Source: Clarkia xantiana subsp. parviflora (lineage: Eukaryota; Streptophyta; Magnoliopsida; Myrtales; Onagraceae). Taken from it: a stretch of 64,000 nt of DNA. The position numbers were made by a program, and so were the translations under genes. Below are positions 47,101 to 56,929 of the stretch, piece after piece. The DNA is taken from assembly GCA_036873135.1 (NCBI GenBank), contig JAPTYO010000003.1, forward strand, positions 32,244,763 to 32,308,762, read 5' to 3'. The first letter of the stretch is position 1. Each line of letters starts with the position of its first letter. The notes beneath the pieces were generated by a model. That model was given only the letters and a program-made list of their open reading frames with translations. It did no database searches and had not been told where the DNA came from.

Positions 47101-47411
47101 TGGATGAAGTTCCAGAGAAAGGAAGAGAAGCAGACACATTGGGAGGAGGTGTCAATTTCACATTCACACCCCTCACACTCAGCATAGAAGAAATCTTCCA
47201 CAAGCGCCTCAAGCAAGAGCTGCCAGCATGCAGGGAGGAAGGCAAGACCTTCCTTGGTAAGGATGCACAGGGTTGGTGTGAGTACCATGGGACCTGGGGG
47301 CATCAAACCAACAACTGCATGGTGTTGAAGGTGGAAGTGGAAGAAATGATCTATAATGGAAGCTTCAAGGAGTACGTGGCAACAGACACAGTGGCCACCC
47401 CATATCCTTAG
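44130..47411 (+). CDS. Gag-protease-gag polyprotein of the LTR element
   Basis: One uninterrupted ORF of 1093 codons, starting at the first ATG after the primer site. Residues 1-250 are Gln/Pro/Arg/Tyr-rich. A Retrotrans_gag-like core lies at about 285-450 (KYNGKGDPLEHIQQHEASLF; ASHWFFSLPSESIHSWEQLK; LASYYTRFNQNIADIQGDIT; IIRAFIRNL). A knuckle-like segment WCDNHEAYGHDTNEC follows near 560. A retropepsin-like segment sits near 697-710 (RILVDGGSSADLLS), with GG after the Asp where D-T/S-G is usual. From about 890 a second gag-like module appears: IDDIKQMPQESISSYFQRFF, GITRGEAVRAFIRN, then WCEYHGTWGHQTNNC near 1048, each aligning in order with the first module. The ORF ends with TAG at 47409, and no pol follows. 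Lack of stops argues for recent selection or a very young insertion. Confidence 0.9.
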   Translation: MTNSRVSRPQHPPGGNGRRREPIPPGRRPDPGKQPMHSEPQEIPQPPQQQNNQEGGPSRPAGAESSTASTPRARRPQRARGQQGVPSHNTAPPEGYYYEEQPQGYPYGMPAQRGGNRAHTAYARQAYTQGTYTEAHEEEQIPAEEHYPHPQAGQREEQRRYYQEPPPEGRQQFVPPRQQQNNRAYTPFGEERQARPPRRQDFYEAPQQAYQEYTYSPYQQGQGNPVSPVYNYNGYQRDYTPAQVVITPEEIEAMITRKLNESKKPSLHCLSDKTNHPFTKELEMNRVPDSLHTVQIAKYNGKGDPLEHIQQHEASLFGRTTDERYKALLFPNTLSGVASHWFFSLPSESIHSWEQLKAKFLQRYLGERKLLKGTGSIDDVKQEYDETLASYYTRFNQNIADIQGDITEGEIIRAFIRNLGRFGSTLAEKMAKKPASTLEELAGRVKTHIDLERHRASKKAKIQAAKEDNQRPNKGKPPQAPQQARQQEWRPPQNTRQQEWRPPQQRNQMGEPLKAREINVIKFIPLNATPATVLREMRNQKLWSPPARWRAPMVGNHKDRWCDNHEAYGHDTNECFSLKLSINNIVQRGELKQFVDHGGNSMQLGPPQKDKGKEKVDYNPPPNKRGVINMIHGGAASGGPTANAREVYASKLSSVPRWRKRPREGEEVKIEFSEKDKSHIVFPHDDALVITLDIDNFDVKRILVDGGSSADLLSLRVLEEIGKTKGDINPVNFPLVGFSGATSYPLGMITLPVTMGQGWTQLKVNVNFLVVESLGAYNGILGRTTINPYEIVPSTVHQKLKYITENGVGEVLGDQRTARQCYVNSMRHGSHRTDTVAVVMAGANQDKRKRGGRQRQGRRKSGVTLRLSRQFFQTVPTRRYRGKAVKVTSIPWQPDTIIGSRTRDSILRGFRYIDDIKQMPQESISSYFQRFFHYGANMGITRGEAVRAFIRNMHPSSFEAYGGLYEIVMTSTMRELKTRLDRAFEQEVEQLDEVPEKGREADTLGGGVNFTFTPLTLSIEEIFHKRLKQELPACREEGKTFLGKDAQGWCEYHGTWGHQTNNCMVLKVEVEEMIYNGSFKEYVATDTVATPYP

Positions 47412-47676
47412 TTTCATATCTAGCATTTCGCATGTTTTAGCTTTACAAGCTTTTCAAAAAAAACTCTTGAGAAGGAGAACTCACGAAGTTACTCCAACTC
47501 TACAACTATCTTTCATTTCCTACAAAGGATGTCTTGGTGCACCAAGGCATCCCGAGTGTACAAAAACATGAATGCTCCTAAGAGAGTAGTAGTTATTCAA
47601 AAGTATTTACCAGTGAATGTGATGTTACAATCACCAAGTTATCCTTACACAGATATGACTTCAAGTCAACAACCTT

Positions 47677-48460
47677 CGACGCCCCCAAGAGCGTATCTTG
47701 AGAGTAGTCTTCGTACTACGACTTTCGACGCCCCCAAGAGCGTATCTTGAGAGTAGTCTTCGTACTACGACATTCGACGCCCCCAAGAGCGTATCTTGAG
47801 AGTAGTGTTCATACTACGACCTTCGACGCACCAAGAGCGTATCTTGAGAGTGGTTTCCAAAAACTACGAACTTCGACGCCCCCAAGAGCGTATCTTGAGA
47901 GTAGTTATTACACTACGACTTCGACGCACCAAGAGCGTATCTTGAGAGTGGTTTCCAAAAAACTACGAATTCGACGCCCCCAGGAGCGTATCTTGAGGTG
48001 GATTTGCAACCCACCAGATTCGACGCCCCCAAGAGCGTATCTTGAGGTAGAAAAAACACTACCAGTTCGACGCCCCCAAGAGCGTATCTTGAGGTAGATT
48101 TCAAACTACCAGTTCGACGCCCACCAAGAGCGTATCTTTGGTCTAACCTGAGCCCTCCGGGAGCCTATCCTGTGAAACGTTAAGTGCCGTCCGAGAGCCT
48201 GTCTCGTGAACAGTTTGACACCCGTCAAGAAGGTATGGTATTGGTGGACTAACCTGTGCCCTCCGGGAGCCTATCCTGTGAAACGTTAAGTGCCATCCGA
48301 GAGCCTGTCTCGTGAACAGTTTGACACCCGTCAAGAAGGTATGGTATTGGTGGACTAACCTGTGCCCTCCGGGAGCCTATCCTGCGAAACGTTAAGTGCC
48401 GTCCGAGAGCCTGTCTCGTGAACAGATTTCGACGCCCACCAAGAGCGTATCTTTGGTCTA
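47677..48460 (+). repeat. Two families of tandem hairpin-forming repeats inside the LTR element
   Basis: From 47677 to 48139, plus one unit at 48427-48455, about eleven units carry GACGCCCCCAAGAGCGTATC, TTGAG and then a short hairpin whose stem differs from unit to unit. From about 48148 to 48425 a second unit of about 106 bp is repeated 2.7 times. It contains CCCTCCGGGAGCCTATCCTG and GCCGTCCGAGAGCCTGTCTC, which resemble the first unit's core. Next comes a short GATACCATG repeat (48510-48585). ORFs reading through (for example 47747-48097) are repeat artefacts. The stretch 48590-48947 holds nothing recognisable. Confidence 0.85.
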
Positions 48461-48947
48461 ACAGTACAACGTATACCGTGTAAGGGGTATCAGAAGAGAT
48501 AATCACACCATGTTTGAAAGGATACCATGTTTGAAAGGATACCATGCTCAGAAGGATACCATGCTCAGAAGGATACCATACTCAGAAGGGTAACATGAGA
48601 AAGAAATTTCTAAGTAAAGTAATGTGAAGAACAAGTAATGTTTTTTCTTTATGAAATGGCAGGTAAGACACGAAGGAAAACACGAGAGAAGGATAAGTAA
48701 AGGAAACACACCAAGTAAAGAGTTCATACCCAAAGAGCCATACACAAGGCATAGGGAGCCATCATGAGAAGAGATATATACAAAAGCATGAGAAGCACTA
48801 ATGTAAAGGCAAACGAACCACGTAGTCAACAACATAATGCGGCAAAGGAAAGTAACAACAAACACCATCCCAATCCGAAAGGACACTCAACCCATGCAAG
48901 GGGAGAAGGAGTGTAATTATATACAAGGATAGTATGAGATAAACAAG

Positions 48948-51344
48948 TCAGTCAGAAGCCTCGGGGGAGTCACCCTCACCACCTGAACCTGAACCTCCAG
49001 CGGAAATAGATGAGGAAGAGGAATCTGAGGTACCAATCTCCACAGGTGTAGCATCCACCTGGGCTGGGGCAGCCTCGTCTGCGACAGCAGCCTGACCCAC
49101 CAGAACAGTCGCGTAGCCAGCGGCATATGGCCCAAAGTCACCAAGGTCACCAAACGGGAACTGAGGATCAATCCGATATATATGATCAACCAGATACTCA
49201 CCGAACTGGTTCATCTCCTGAGTGAGACGCGTGCTATAATCGGCGGTGAAGGCAGAGGAGGCTTTATACTCAGATACTGCGACAGCCCTCTCCTCCGCCC
49301 GACACTTAGTCTCCAACCTCCGCAGCTCCTCAGAATGGACAGATGCGGCAACCTCAGCTTCCCGGCGCAAACTGCCCACAGTGGTCTCAAGCAAGGACAC
49401 CTGGTCCTGGAGCTCCTGCAGCCTCAAATCAGATATACGCGCCTTCTCGGCAGCAGTGGCGACCTCAGCCTTGAGAGAAACCTGGCTGTCTTCAAGGGTC
49501 TTCCTCTCGTCAGATAACTCGAGTACGAGCGAGGACATGTTCACCATGTCAGATATGCCCTAACAATTCAAACAAGGGATGAATAACCGAAAGATAGACA
49601 TTATGAAAGAAATAAGAGGAAAGCAAAGAACAACTTACAGGTGCATAACGAGAAAGTACCCCTTGAACAAAGCGCCGAGTCTCCCCAGGAGACTTGGGTG
49701 GAGCAACACGATCCCCAGGGGGAACGGCACCGCGGAGTACGCGGACGCCAACCTCAGGAGTCCGCAGAGAGGAGGAGCTATCGAGGTGGAACTCCTTCAG
49801 ACCAGCGAAGGGAGTCCACTCAGACCCAATAACATCTTCATCAGTCAGCCGTGAGAAATCCTTCCGACTTAAAGTCGGAGGCCCACCTACACAAGCAAAG
49901 CAAGTCAAAGGATAGTATAAACATAGAAGAATCAGTAATAAGGTAGAGATCATACCTGAGGACCGTGCCCTCGGCTGGGGGGCAGGGGAACCACCACCAG
50001 CAGGTCCCTTCCCTTTGTCAGCTAGGGAAGGTACCTCTTCGACCACCATCTCCTTATCACGAGATAGGGTCGGAGGACGAGCAGTAGGCGAAGCAGGATC
50101 CACAGCCTTCTTCCTCTTAGCAGCCGAGGCCCCGGCCTCAGAATCAGATCGCCGCGGCTTGGACTTGGAAGGTCCAGAATCTCTGCCAACGGAGACGACC
50201 CTCTCAGTCACCAAGGGGGAGTGCACTAGCAAGATAAGAAAAACAAGATAAGGAAAACATAAGTTATATCATAAAGAAGCAAATAGGAGAAAGCATACCA
50301 GAGGCCCCAGCCTTCTTCCCAGGCAAGGGGGATTTCTTCAAAGCAGAACTAGAAGGAGCCTTCCTCTTGCTCAGGTCAACAGGGGCTCCCTGCATGTTAT
50401 AGGTTTTTCCATGAAACCAACCTACAAAGGAAGAGCAGAAGGTAAATAAAGATGGAAAGACCAAGTGACATACCGAACCCCCGGAGTCAGGAGTCAGACT
50501 GATCCCGGCCTCGTAAAGATCCGTCTCAGTTATTAAAGACACGGGGCAGTAAGACCGGGTCCTGTTGCTCTCGTGAATGATCTTCATAGTCTTCAAATCA
50601 TCCGAAGAGAACTCTCCAAAGGCAGGCCAACCATCGGACCGATCCTCATTCAGGACCGACCAAGTGACGTATCGGTCCGTAATGAAGAAGTAGTGCTTAG
50701 CCCAGTGACTGGCCGAATTGTCAATCTGGGTCACAAAACGGAGGGAGGTATCCCACTCAACTCCACTCAACCCGAAATCAGAGAATCGGGGATCTTTGAA
50801 GGTCGGATGGCGAGTTACGAAACTCGCAAACCCCACCCTCGTCCGGTACTGGAACCGATAGAAACATCGGAATAAAACGAGAGAGTACTTCCAGGAGTAC
50901 CAATGGCACAATACCCGGAAGCCCACCCAGACGCGGAGGGCACTGGGGGCAAGGTTCACAGGAGAAATCCTGAAGAACCTGCTCAACTCTATAAGCTCGT
51001 CACAGTAAGGTAGCCTCAGCCCGAATCGGATCTGAGAGGGGTACACGGCGACCTTCCCTATAGGAGGCTCCGTCGCCGTCCCGCGAGTATTCCCCAAGGA
51101 GGGGAGAAAAGGATACAAAGGCTCATCTAGGGGACTGATATCTCCTAGGGTGACATGTTCGTTGTAATCGGACCTAGTGATATGGTTCTCTGACAGAATA
51201 GCAAGACCTAAGGCAAAGATAACAAGAAACCCCAAAGCACGAATCAAATTTCGACTAATACCCCAAGGAAAGTCACGATACTAAGCTAGCAATAGGAAAG
51301 GAAGCAACGCGACTGAAAAGGAAGAGAAAGAGGAACTCACTCAT
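48948..51344 (-). CDS. Spliced antisense gene within the LTR element (putative gypsy-type transposon / Transposase_28-like)
   Basis: Five exons (transcript order): 51344-51341 (ATG plus one base), 51207-50299, 50225-49956, 49886-49639, 49559-48948; 2043 bases, 680 residues. All four introns are GT-AG with correct phase. Residues 1-260 hold a segment resembling the plant 'putative gypsy type transposon' domain: PIGKVAVYPSQIRFGLRLPY, then ALRVWVGFRVLCHWYSWKYS. The middle is basic and Ser/Pro-rich with a likely nuclear signal (SKSKPRRSDSEAGASAAKRKK). The C-terminal part is a heptad-like coiled coil (LVLELSDERKTLEDSQVSLK onward), ending in an acidic Ser/Gly tail SPEASD. Such extra ORFs, often antisense near the 3' LTR, are known in Tat-lineage elements; their function is unknown. 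The tiny first coding exon makes the start uncertain: the exon-a frame is open farther upstream. A possible 52-base intron near 50422-50473 was not used because the frame is open through it. Confidence 0.72.
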
Positions 51345-51712
51345 CCTTCGGAGAATACGGCGCCTCTGAAGAGTCTGCGTACGTGGACACCACCAAGAGT
51401 ATAGTACCTGCCACGACACGACAAATATCAAGATAAGAGAAATTTCTGAGGAACCGGAAATACCCCGACACTCAACCAACGACAACAACCGAGTCAAATA
51501 ATTTTATCCAAGCCTAAGGACGGGTTTTGGGAAAAAATTACTTTTATACCCTCCAACAAAGATTAACACACCAACGGCGGCACGACATCAAATTCAAGAC
51601 CGGGATAGCCCAATCGGACAAGAAACCATATCCGGACAACCGACAAACATTTTTCCCCAAAATCCACAATTACCAACGGCTATTTACGGCAATCCCACAT
51701 TTAATCAAATTT

Positions 51713-51782
51713 CGGCAATCAAACATCGGCAATCAAACATCGGCAATCAAACATCGGCAATCAAACATCGGCAATCAAATAT
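51713..51782. repeat. 14 bp tandem repeat upstream of the antisense gene
   Basis: Five consecutive copies of CGGCAATCAAACAT. It lies about 370-440 bp upstream of the antisense start, so it may belong to that gene's promoter. From here to 52856 there is a GC-rich block (51880-52180), then AT-rich sequence. No other gene seen. Confidence 0.85.
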
Positions 51783-52856
51783 CAACGATTCAAAAATCGA
51801 CATTTGGTACGGCAACGAAAAAGAAAAGAGCGGACCTTCGGAAAACCCGACCCGATGTGGTAAACGGGTCCGGATTTCGAATTTGAAGACGCCCGAAAAT
51901 CAGTCCCTCGCCGGAATTGGAGCCCCGCCGTCGCCGGAGATGATTCCGTCCACCCCGCCGTCACCGGAGAGCCCTGCACGTCGCGTCCTCCTTTGTCGTC
52001 GATCACCGCCGATGGACCAGCTGCCGTCCCCGCTGGCAGCGACTTCGCCGTCGCCGGGCCGTCCCTCCGCGTCGCTGGTGGCTGGAGCTGTCGTCCTGGC
52101 CGGCTGCCGCCTCTGTCCGACGCCGGGGTCCTTTTTTCCTGGCCGGTCGGAATTTCTGGTTCACCACTAAAAATTCTGGCCGGTCCTCCTCCTTGGGGGT
52201 GCTCTCAAACTTGCCTTGCTCTCCAAGGGTGAGTGGAAAAAGAAAGATGGTGGCTATGGTGGCTATGGTGGCTATTGGAGGTATTTCTCTAACTCTCCTC
52301 TTTTATGTTAAAAGGATGATAGGGTTTTTTAGGGGTTTTAATCACCACCATCCATCTAGCTTTAAGTAAAATCTAAGGGCCAAGGAAAGATCATCTTTTT
52401 TATCTCTTTCACCTATAGCTAAGTATACTCTCATACTTAGAGAATTATCAAGTTAGTTTTATTTTTGAGCATTTCATACTTAGGAAAATTTTTGGCCAAA
52501 ATCAATTTTTCCTCACTTAGATGAAATCCCGGCATGAATTGGAAGTATAAATTACTTAGTTGCATTCGTATCACATCCCGGTGCAAGTTTGTATTTTTTG
52601 AGTATACACTTGTAGCAGGGATAAGTTTATCACTCCCACCTCAGACGGATGTGTGTCTAGGCACACGTCCGTGCTACTCTGACGTTTACAATTCCTCTAT
52701 CTCAGTAGACAGGGGAGCAGGGTCAGAGGCACACATCTAAGGGTAAGCAGACATTCATACAAAGAAGGTAAAATCCCGGTTTCAAATTGCGCGTGTCATA
52801 CCATCCTAAAATAGAGTCAATCAAGGGTTAAGCCATTGGTTGACTCGGGGGGCATG

Positions 52857-53765
52857 TGATGGATATACGCCCAATTTGAACCCGTTGACTCCCGAACCGT
52901 TGTATTTTTATCGTCCCATTTATGATTGCAAATCGAAACTTCAACCCGGACACTTCGCGAGAACACCAACGGCTCGGACGGGGCCGAAGCGCCCGTCCGA
53001 CAACGAAGGACTCACCTAGGTGAGGTCGGGTGGCCACACCCGACCTCCCCTAGGGGAGATCGGGTCAGCCAACCCGATCTCCCCTAGGAGAGATCGGGTC
53101 GGCCAACCCGATCTCTCCTAGGAGAGATCGGGTTGGCCAACCCGATCTCTCCTAGGAGAGATCGGGTCGGCTGACCCGATCCCTCCTAGGAGGGATGGGG
53201 TTGGCCAACCCCACCCTCCCTAGGAGGGGTTGGGTGCCCTCACCCAACCCCTACCCTTGGGGGTCGGATTTCTCCCCCCCCCCAAGGGTCCCGACACCCC
53301 TCTCAGACGCCCATGCTCGGTCCAGTCTGCCTACCTCCTCCGAATCCTAAGGTCTTAATTATATACTTAAAGGTTAATTAATTGTGTTTAGAGGTTAACG
53401 ATGTCATTAAGCCACCTTAATGACACCGTTGCCTATAAATACCCCACCTTCACAACTCATTTGGGCATCTTGGCCATTTGAACAATTTAGCTCTGACATC
53501 TCTCTAGCTTTATCTCTCTAGAAATATAGTTCTGACTTAGGCATCGGAGAGGGTTCACCAGGCACCACCCCCCCCTCCTCCGTGTCTGGTATTGCCCCTT
53601 TTGCAGGGCAAAGGGAGAGAAGAAGAGAAGGAACCAAGGGAAGAAGGAAAGGAAGAAGGACATAGACAAAGGCAAGGCAACTCGAGAAGACCGGATCATA
53701 CACATCCCCCATAAGGAGTGAGATCAAAGCCGACACCCCGTTGACCTAGATCTCATAACTTAACA
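52857..53765 (+). repeat. 3' LTR (909 bp)
   Basis: Near-identical to the 5' LTR; TATA box near 53432-53440; ends TTAACA at 53765, followed by TTATC. Its hairpin array has seven CCTAGG-centred units instead of eight. Confidence 0.95.
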
Positions 53766-56700
53766 TTATCCATACCCTAAATGAAAACCACCACCAGAGT
53801 AAATAAAAAAAATGGACATTTAAATAATTAATTTATATTATGGAATATAATTCATGCACATAAAATAATTTTAGTTGCTACTGATTTCATATATCAATTG
53901 GAACAAATATAATAGAATTAAATATTAAATTTAAAAAAAAAAAATTCAACCACTAAGGCATAGTGGAAATACTAAACCCCTAGTCAAGTTTACTGTAAAC
54001 CTTATCCATACCCTAAATGAAAACCACCACCAGAGTAAATAAAAAAAATAGACATTTAAAAAATTAATTTATATTATGGAATATAATTCATGCACATAAA
54101 ATAATTTTAGTTGCTACTGATTTCATATATCAATTGGAACAAATATAATAGAATTAAATATTAAATTTTAAAAAAAAAAAATTCAACCACTAAGGCATAG
54201 TGGAAATACTAAACTCCTAGTCAAGTTTACTGTAAACCTTATCCATACCCTAAATGAAAACCACCACCAAAGTAAATAAAAAAATGACATTTAAATAATT
54301 AATTAATATTATGGAATATAATTCATGCACATAAAATAATTTTAGTTGCTACTGATTTCATATATCAATTGGAACAAATATAATAGAATTAAATATTAAA
54401 TTAAAAAAAAATTCAACCACTAAGGCATAGTGGAAATACTAAACTCCTAGTCAAGTTTACTGTAAACCTTATCCATACCCTAAATGAAAACCACCACCAG
54501 AGTAAATCAAAAAATGGACATTTAAATAATTAATTAATATTATGGAATATAATTCATGCACCTAAATTATTTTAGTTGCTACTGATTTCATATATCAATT
54601 GGAACAAATATAATAGAATTAAATATTAAATTTTAAAAAAATACAACCACTAAGGCATAGTGGAAATACTAAACCCCTAGTCAAGTTTACTGTAAACCTT
54701 ATCCATACCCTAAATGAAAACCACCACCAGAGTAAATAAAAAAATGGACATTTAAATAATTAATTAATATTATGGAATATAATTCATGCACATAAAATAA
54801 TTTTAGTTGCTACTGATTTCATATATCAATTGGAACAAATATAATAGAATTAAATATTAAATTTAAAAAAAAAATTCAACCACTAAGGCATAGTGGAAAT
54901 ACTAAACCCCTAGTCAAGTTTACTGTAAACCTTATCCATACCCTAAATGAAAACCACCACCAGAGTAAATCAAAAAATGGACATTTAAATAATTAATTAA
55001 TATTATGGAATATAATTCATGCACATAAAATAATTTTAGTTGCTACTGATTTCATATATCAATTGGAACAAATATAATAGAATTAAATATTAAATTTTAA
55101 AAAAAAAAAAATTCAACCACTAAGGCATAGTGGAAATACTAAACCCCTACTCAAGTTTACTGTAAACCTTATCCATACCCTAAATGAAAACCACCACCAG
55201 AGTAAATCAAAAAATGGACATTTAAATAATTAATTAATATTATGGAATATAATTCATGCACATAAAATAATTTTAGTTGCTACTGATTTCATATATCAAT
55301 TGGAACAAATATAATAGAATTAAATATTAAATTTAAAAAAAAAAAATTCAACCACTAAGGCATAGTGGAAATACTAAACCCCTAGTCAAGTTTACTGTAA
55401 ACCTTATCCATACCCTAAATGAAAACCACCACCAGAGTAAATAAAAAAAATAGACATTTAAAAAATTAATTTATATTATGGAATATAATTCATGCACATA
55501 AAATAATTTTAGTTGCTACTGATTTCATATATCAATTGGAACAAATATAATAGAATTAAATTTTAAATTAAAAAAAAAAAAATTCAACCACTAAGGCATA
55601 GTGGAAATACTAAACTCCTAGTCAAGTTTACTGTAAACCTTATCCATACCCTAAATGAAAACCACCACCAGAGTAAATCAAAAAATGGACATTTAAATAA
55701 TTAATTAATATTATGGAATATAATTCATGCACATAAATTATTTTAGTTGCTACTGATTTCATATATCAATTGGAACAAATATAATATAATTAAATATTAA
55801 ATTTTAAAAAAAATTCAACCACTAAGGTATAGTAGAAATACTAAACCCATAGTCAAGTTTACTGTAAACCTTATCCATACCCTAAATGAAAACCACCACC
55901 AGAGTAAATCAAAAAATGGACATTTAAATAATTAATTAATATTATGGAATATAATTCATGCACATAAATTATTTTAGTTGCTACTGATTTCATATATCAA
56001 TTGGAACAAATATAATATAATTAAATATTAAATTTTAAAAAAAATTCAACCACTAAGGTATAGTAGAAATACTAAACCCATAGTCAAGTTTACTGTAAAC
56101 CTTATCCATACCCTAAATGAAAACCACCACCAGAGTAAATAAAAAAATGACATTTAAATAATTAATTAATATCATGGAATATAATTCATGCACATAAAAT
56201 AATTTTAGTTGCTACTGATTTCATATATCAATTGGAACAAATATAATAGAATTAAATATTAAATTTTAAAAAAATTCAACTACTAAGGCATAGTGGAAAT
56301 ACTAAACCCCTAGTCAAGTTTACCGTAAACCTTATCCATACCCTAAATGAAAACCACCACCAGAGTAAATAAAAAAATGGACATTTAAATAATTAATTAA
56401 TATTATGGAATATAATTCATGCACATAAAATAATTTTAGTTGCTACTGATTTCATATATCAATTGGAACAAATATAATAGAATTAAATATTAAATTTAAA
56501 AAAAATACAACCACTAAGGCATAGTGAAAATACTAAACCCCTAGTCAAGTTTACTATAAACCTTATCCATACCCTAAATGAAAACCACCACCAGAGTAAA
56601 TAAAAAAAAATGGACATTTAAATAATTAATTAATATTATGGAATATAATTAATGTACATAAAATAATTTTAGTTGCTACTGATTTCATATATCAATTGGA

Positions 56701-56929
56701 ACAAACATAATATAATTAAATATTAAAGGTTGTCAGGTGCAGCCACTATTATGCTGTTGGGTCACAGTACATCCAAACAAATTTAACGGGAAATCCTAAC
56801 GCTGTTAAACCGGAATTAATCGAACCAGACCAGACCGAAAATCATTAAACCAGATATTAAGAATAAAATATATTATTAATAGGCAGCATCAAACAGCGGC
56901 CGTTCCATAGAGTGGTCCAGCATTCATGG

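Larger units (their letters stand above)
43137..53765 (+). mobile_element. Non-autonomous Ty3/gypsy-like LTR retrotransposon (10.6 kb)
   Basis: Two LTRs (43137-44078 and 52857-53765) start TGATGG and end TTAACA. They are flanked by a perfect 5 bp target duplication TTATC (43132-43136, 53766-53770) inside a satellite unit. A primer site follows the first LTR and a G-rich tract (GACTCGGGGGGCATG) precedes the second. The LTRs are nearly identical outside their hairpin array, so the insertion is recent. Internal content in order: a sense gag-protease-gag ORF, two sets of tandem hairpin-forming repeats, and a spliced antisense gene. No reverse transcriptase, RNase H or integrase is present in any frame. 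The antisense extra gene suggests the Tat lineage (Retand/Ogre relatives); this is inference. Confidence 0.93.
42577..56730. repeat. Tandem array of ~230 bp units (about 15 copies), split by an LTR element
   Basis: Each unit holds CCACTAAGGCATAGTGG (itself a hairpin), AAATGAAAACCACCACCA, TATGGAATATAATTCATGC and ATTTCATATATCAATTGGAA in that order, then an A-rich spacer of variable length. Unit starts (CAACCACTAAGG) occur near 42619, 42849 and 43078, then, after the insertion, near 53947, 54184, 54413, 54645, 54877, 55113, 55349, 55587, 55818, 56047, 56277 and 56509. Unit length is 229-237 bp. Variation comes from the A-run and a few substitutions, for example GGTATAGTAGAA in the units near 55818 and 56047. 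The array is AT-rich and non-coding. Confidence 0.95.
41978..56919. mobile_element. Candidate TIR DNA element enclosing the satellite array and the LTR element
   Basis: The left end TGGACCACTCTATGGAACGG and following bases (41978-42011) are repeated as an exact 34 bp inverse complement at 56886-56919. Weaker matching continues inward for about six bases (GCCTA on both ends). Immediately outside both ends lies GCATTCA, in the same orientation (41971-41977 and 56920-56926), as a 7 bp target duplication. Without the 10.6 kb LTR insertion the element would be about 4.3 kb. Its interior is mostly the ~230 bp tandem array and has no transposase, so it would be non-autonomous. The superfamily is unclear: 7 bp is close to the 8 bp of hAT elements, but the termini do not have a standard hAT start. 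An alternative is a chance inversion of flanking DNA. Confidence 0.55.

Noticed and set aside
47747..48097. 116-codon plus-strand ORF with repeated PPRAYLES/TTT phrases
   Set aside because: It is a read-through of the tandem hairpin repeats in the LTR element; units vary in length by non-multiples of three and other frames are equally open.
47677..48460. CRISPR-like look of a constant core alternating with variable spacers
   Set aside because: The variable parts are self-complementary stem-loops of unequal length, in plant nuclear retrotransposon DNA, with no cas genes. Not a CRISPR array.
50422..50473. Possible 52-base intron in the antisense gene (GTATGT ... TTTGTAG)
   Set aside because: Removing it would bring in an early stop and it is shorter than normal plant introns; the frame is open straight through it.
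43137..53765. Reading the LTR element as an endogenous pararetrovirus or as a full autonomous element
   Set aside because: It has true LTRs, a 5 bp target duplication and a primer site, and no reverse transcriptase, movement protein, envelope or integrase segment in any frame.
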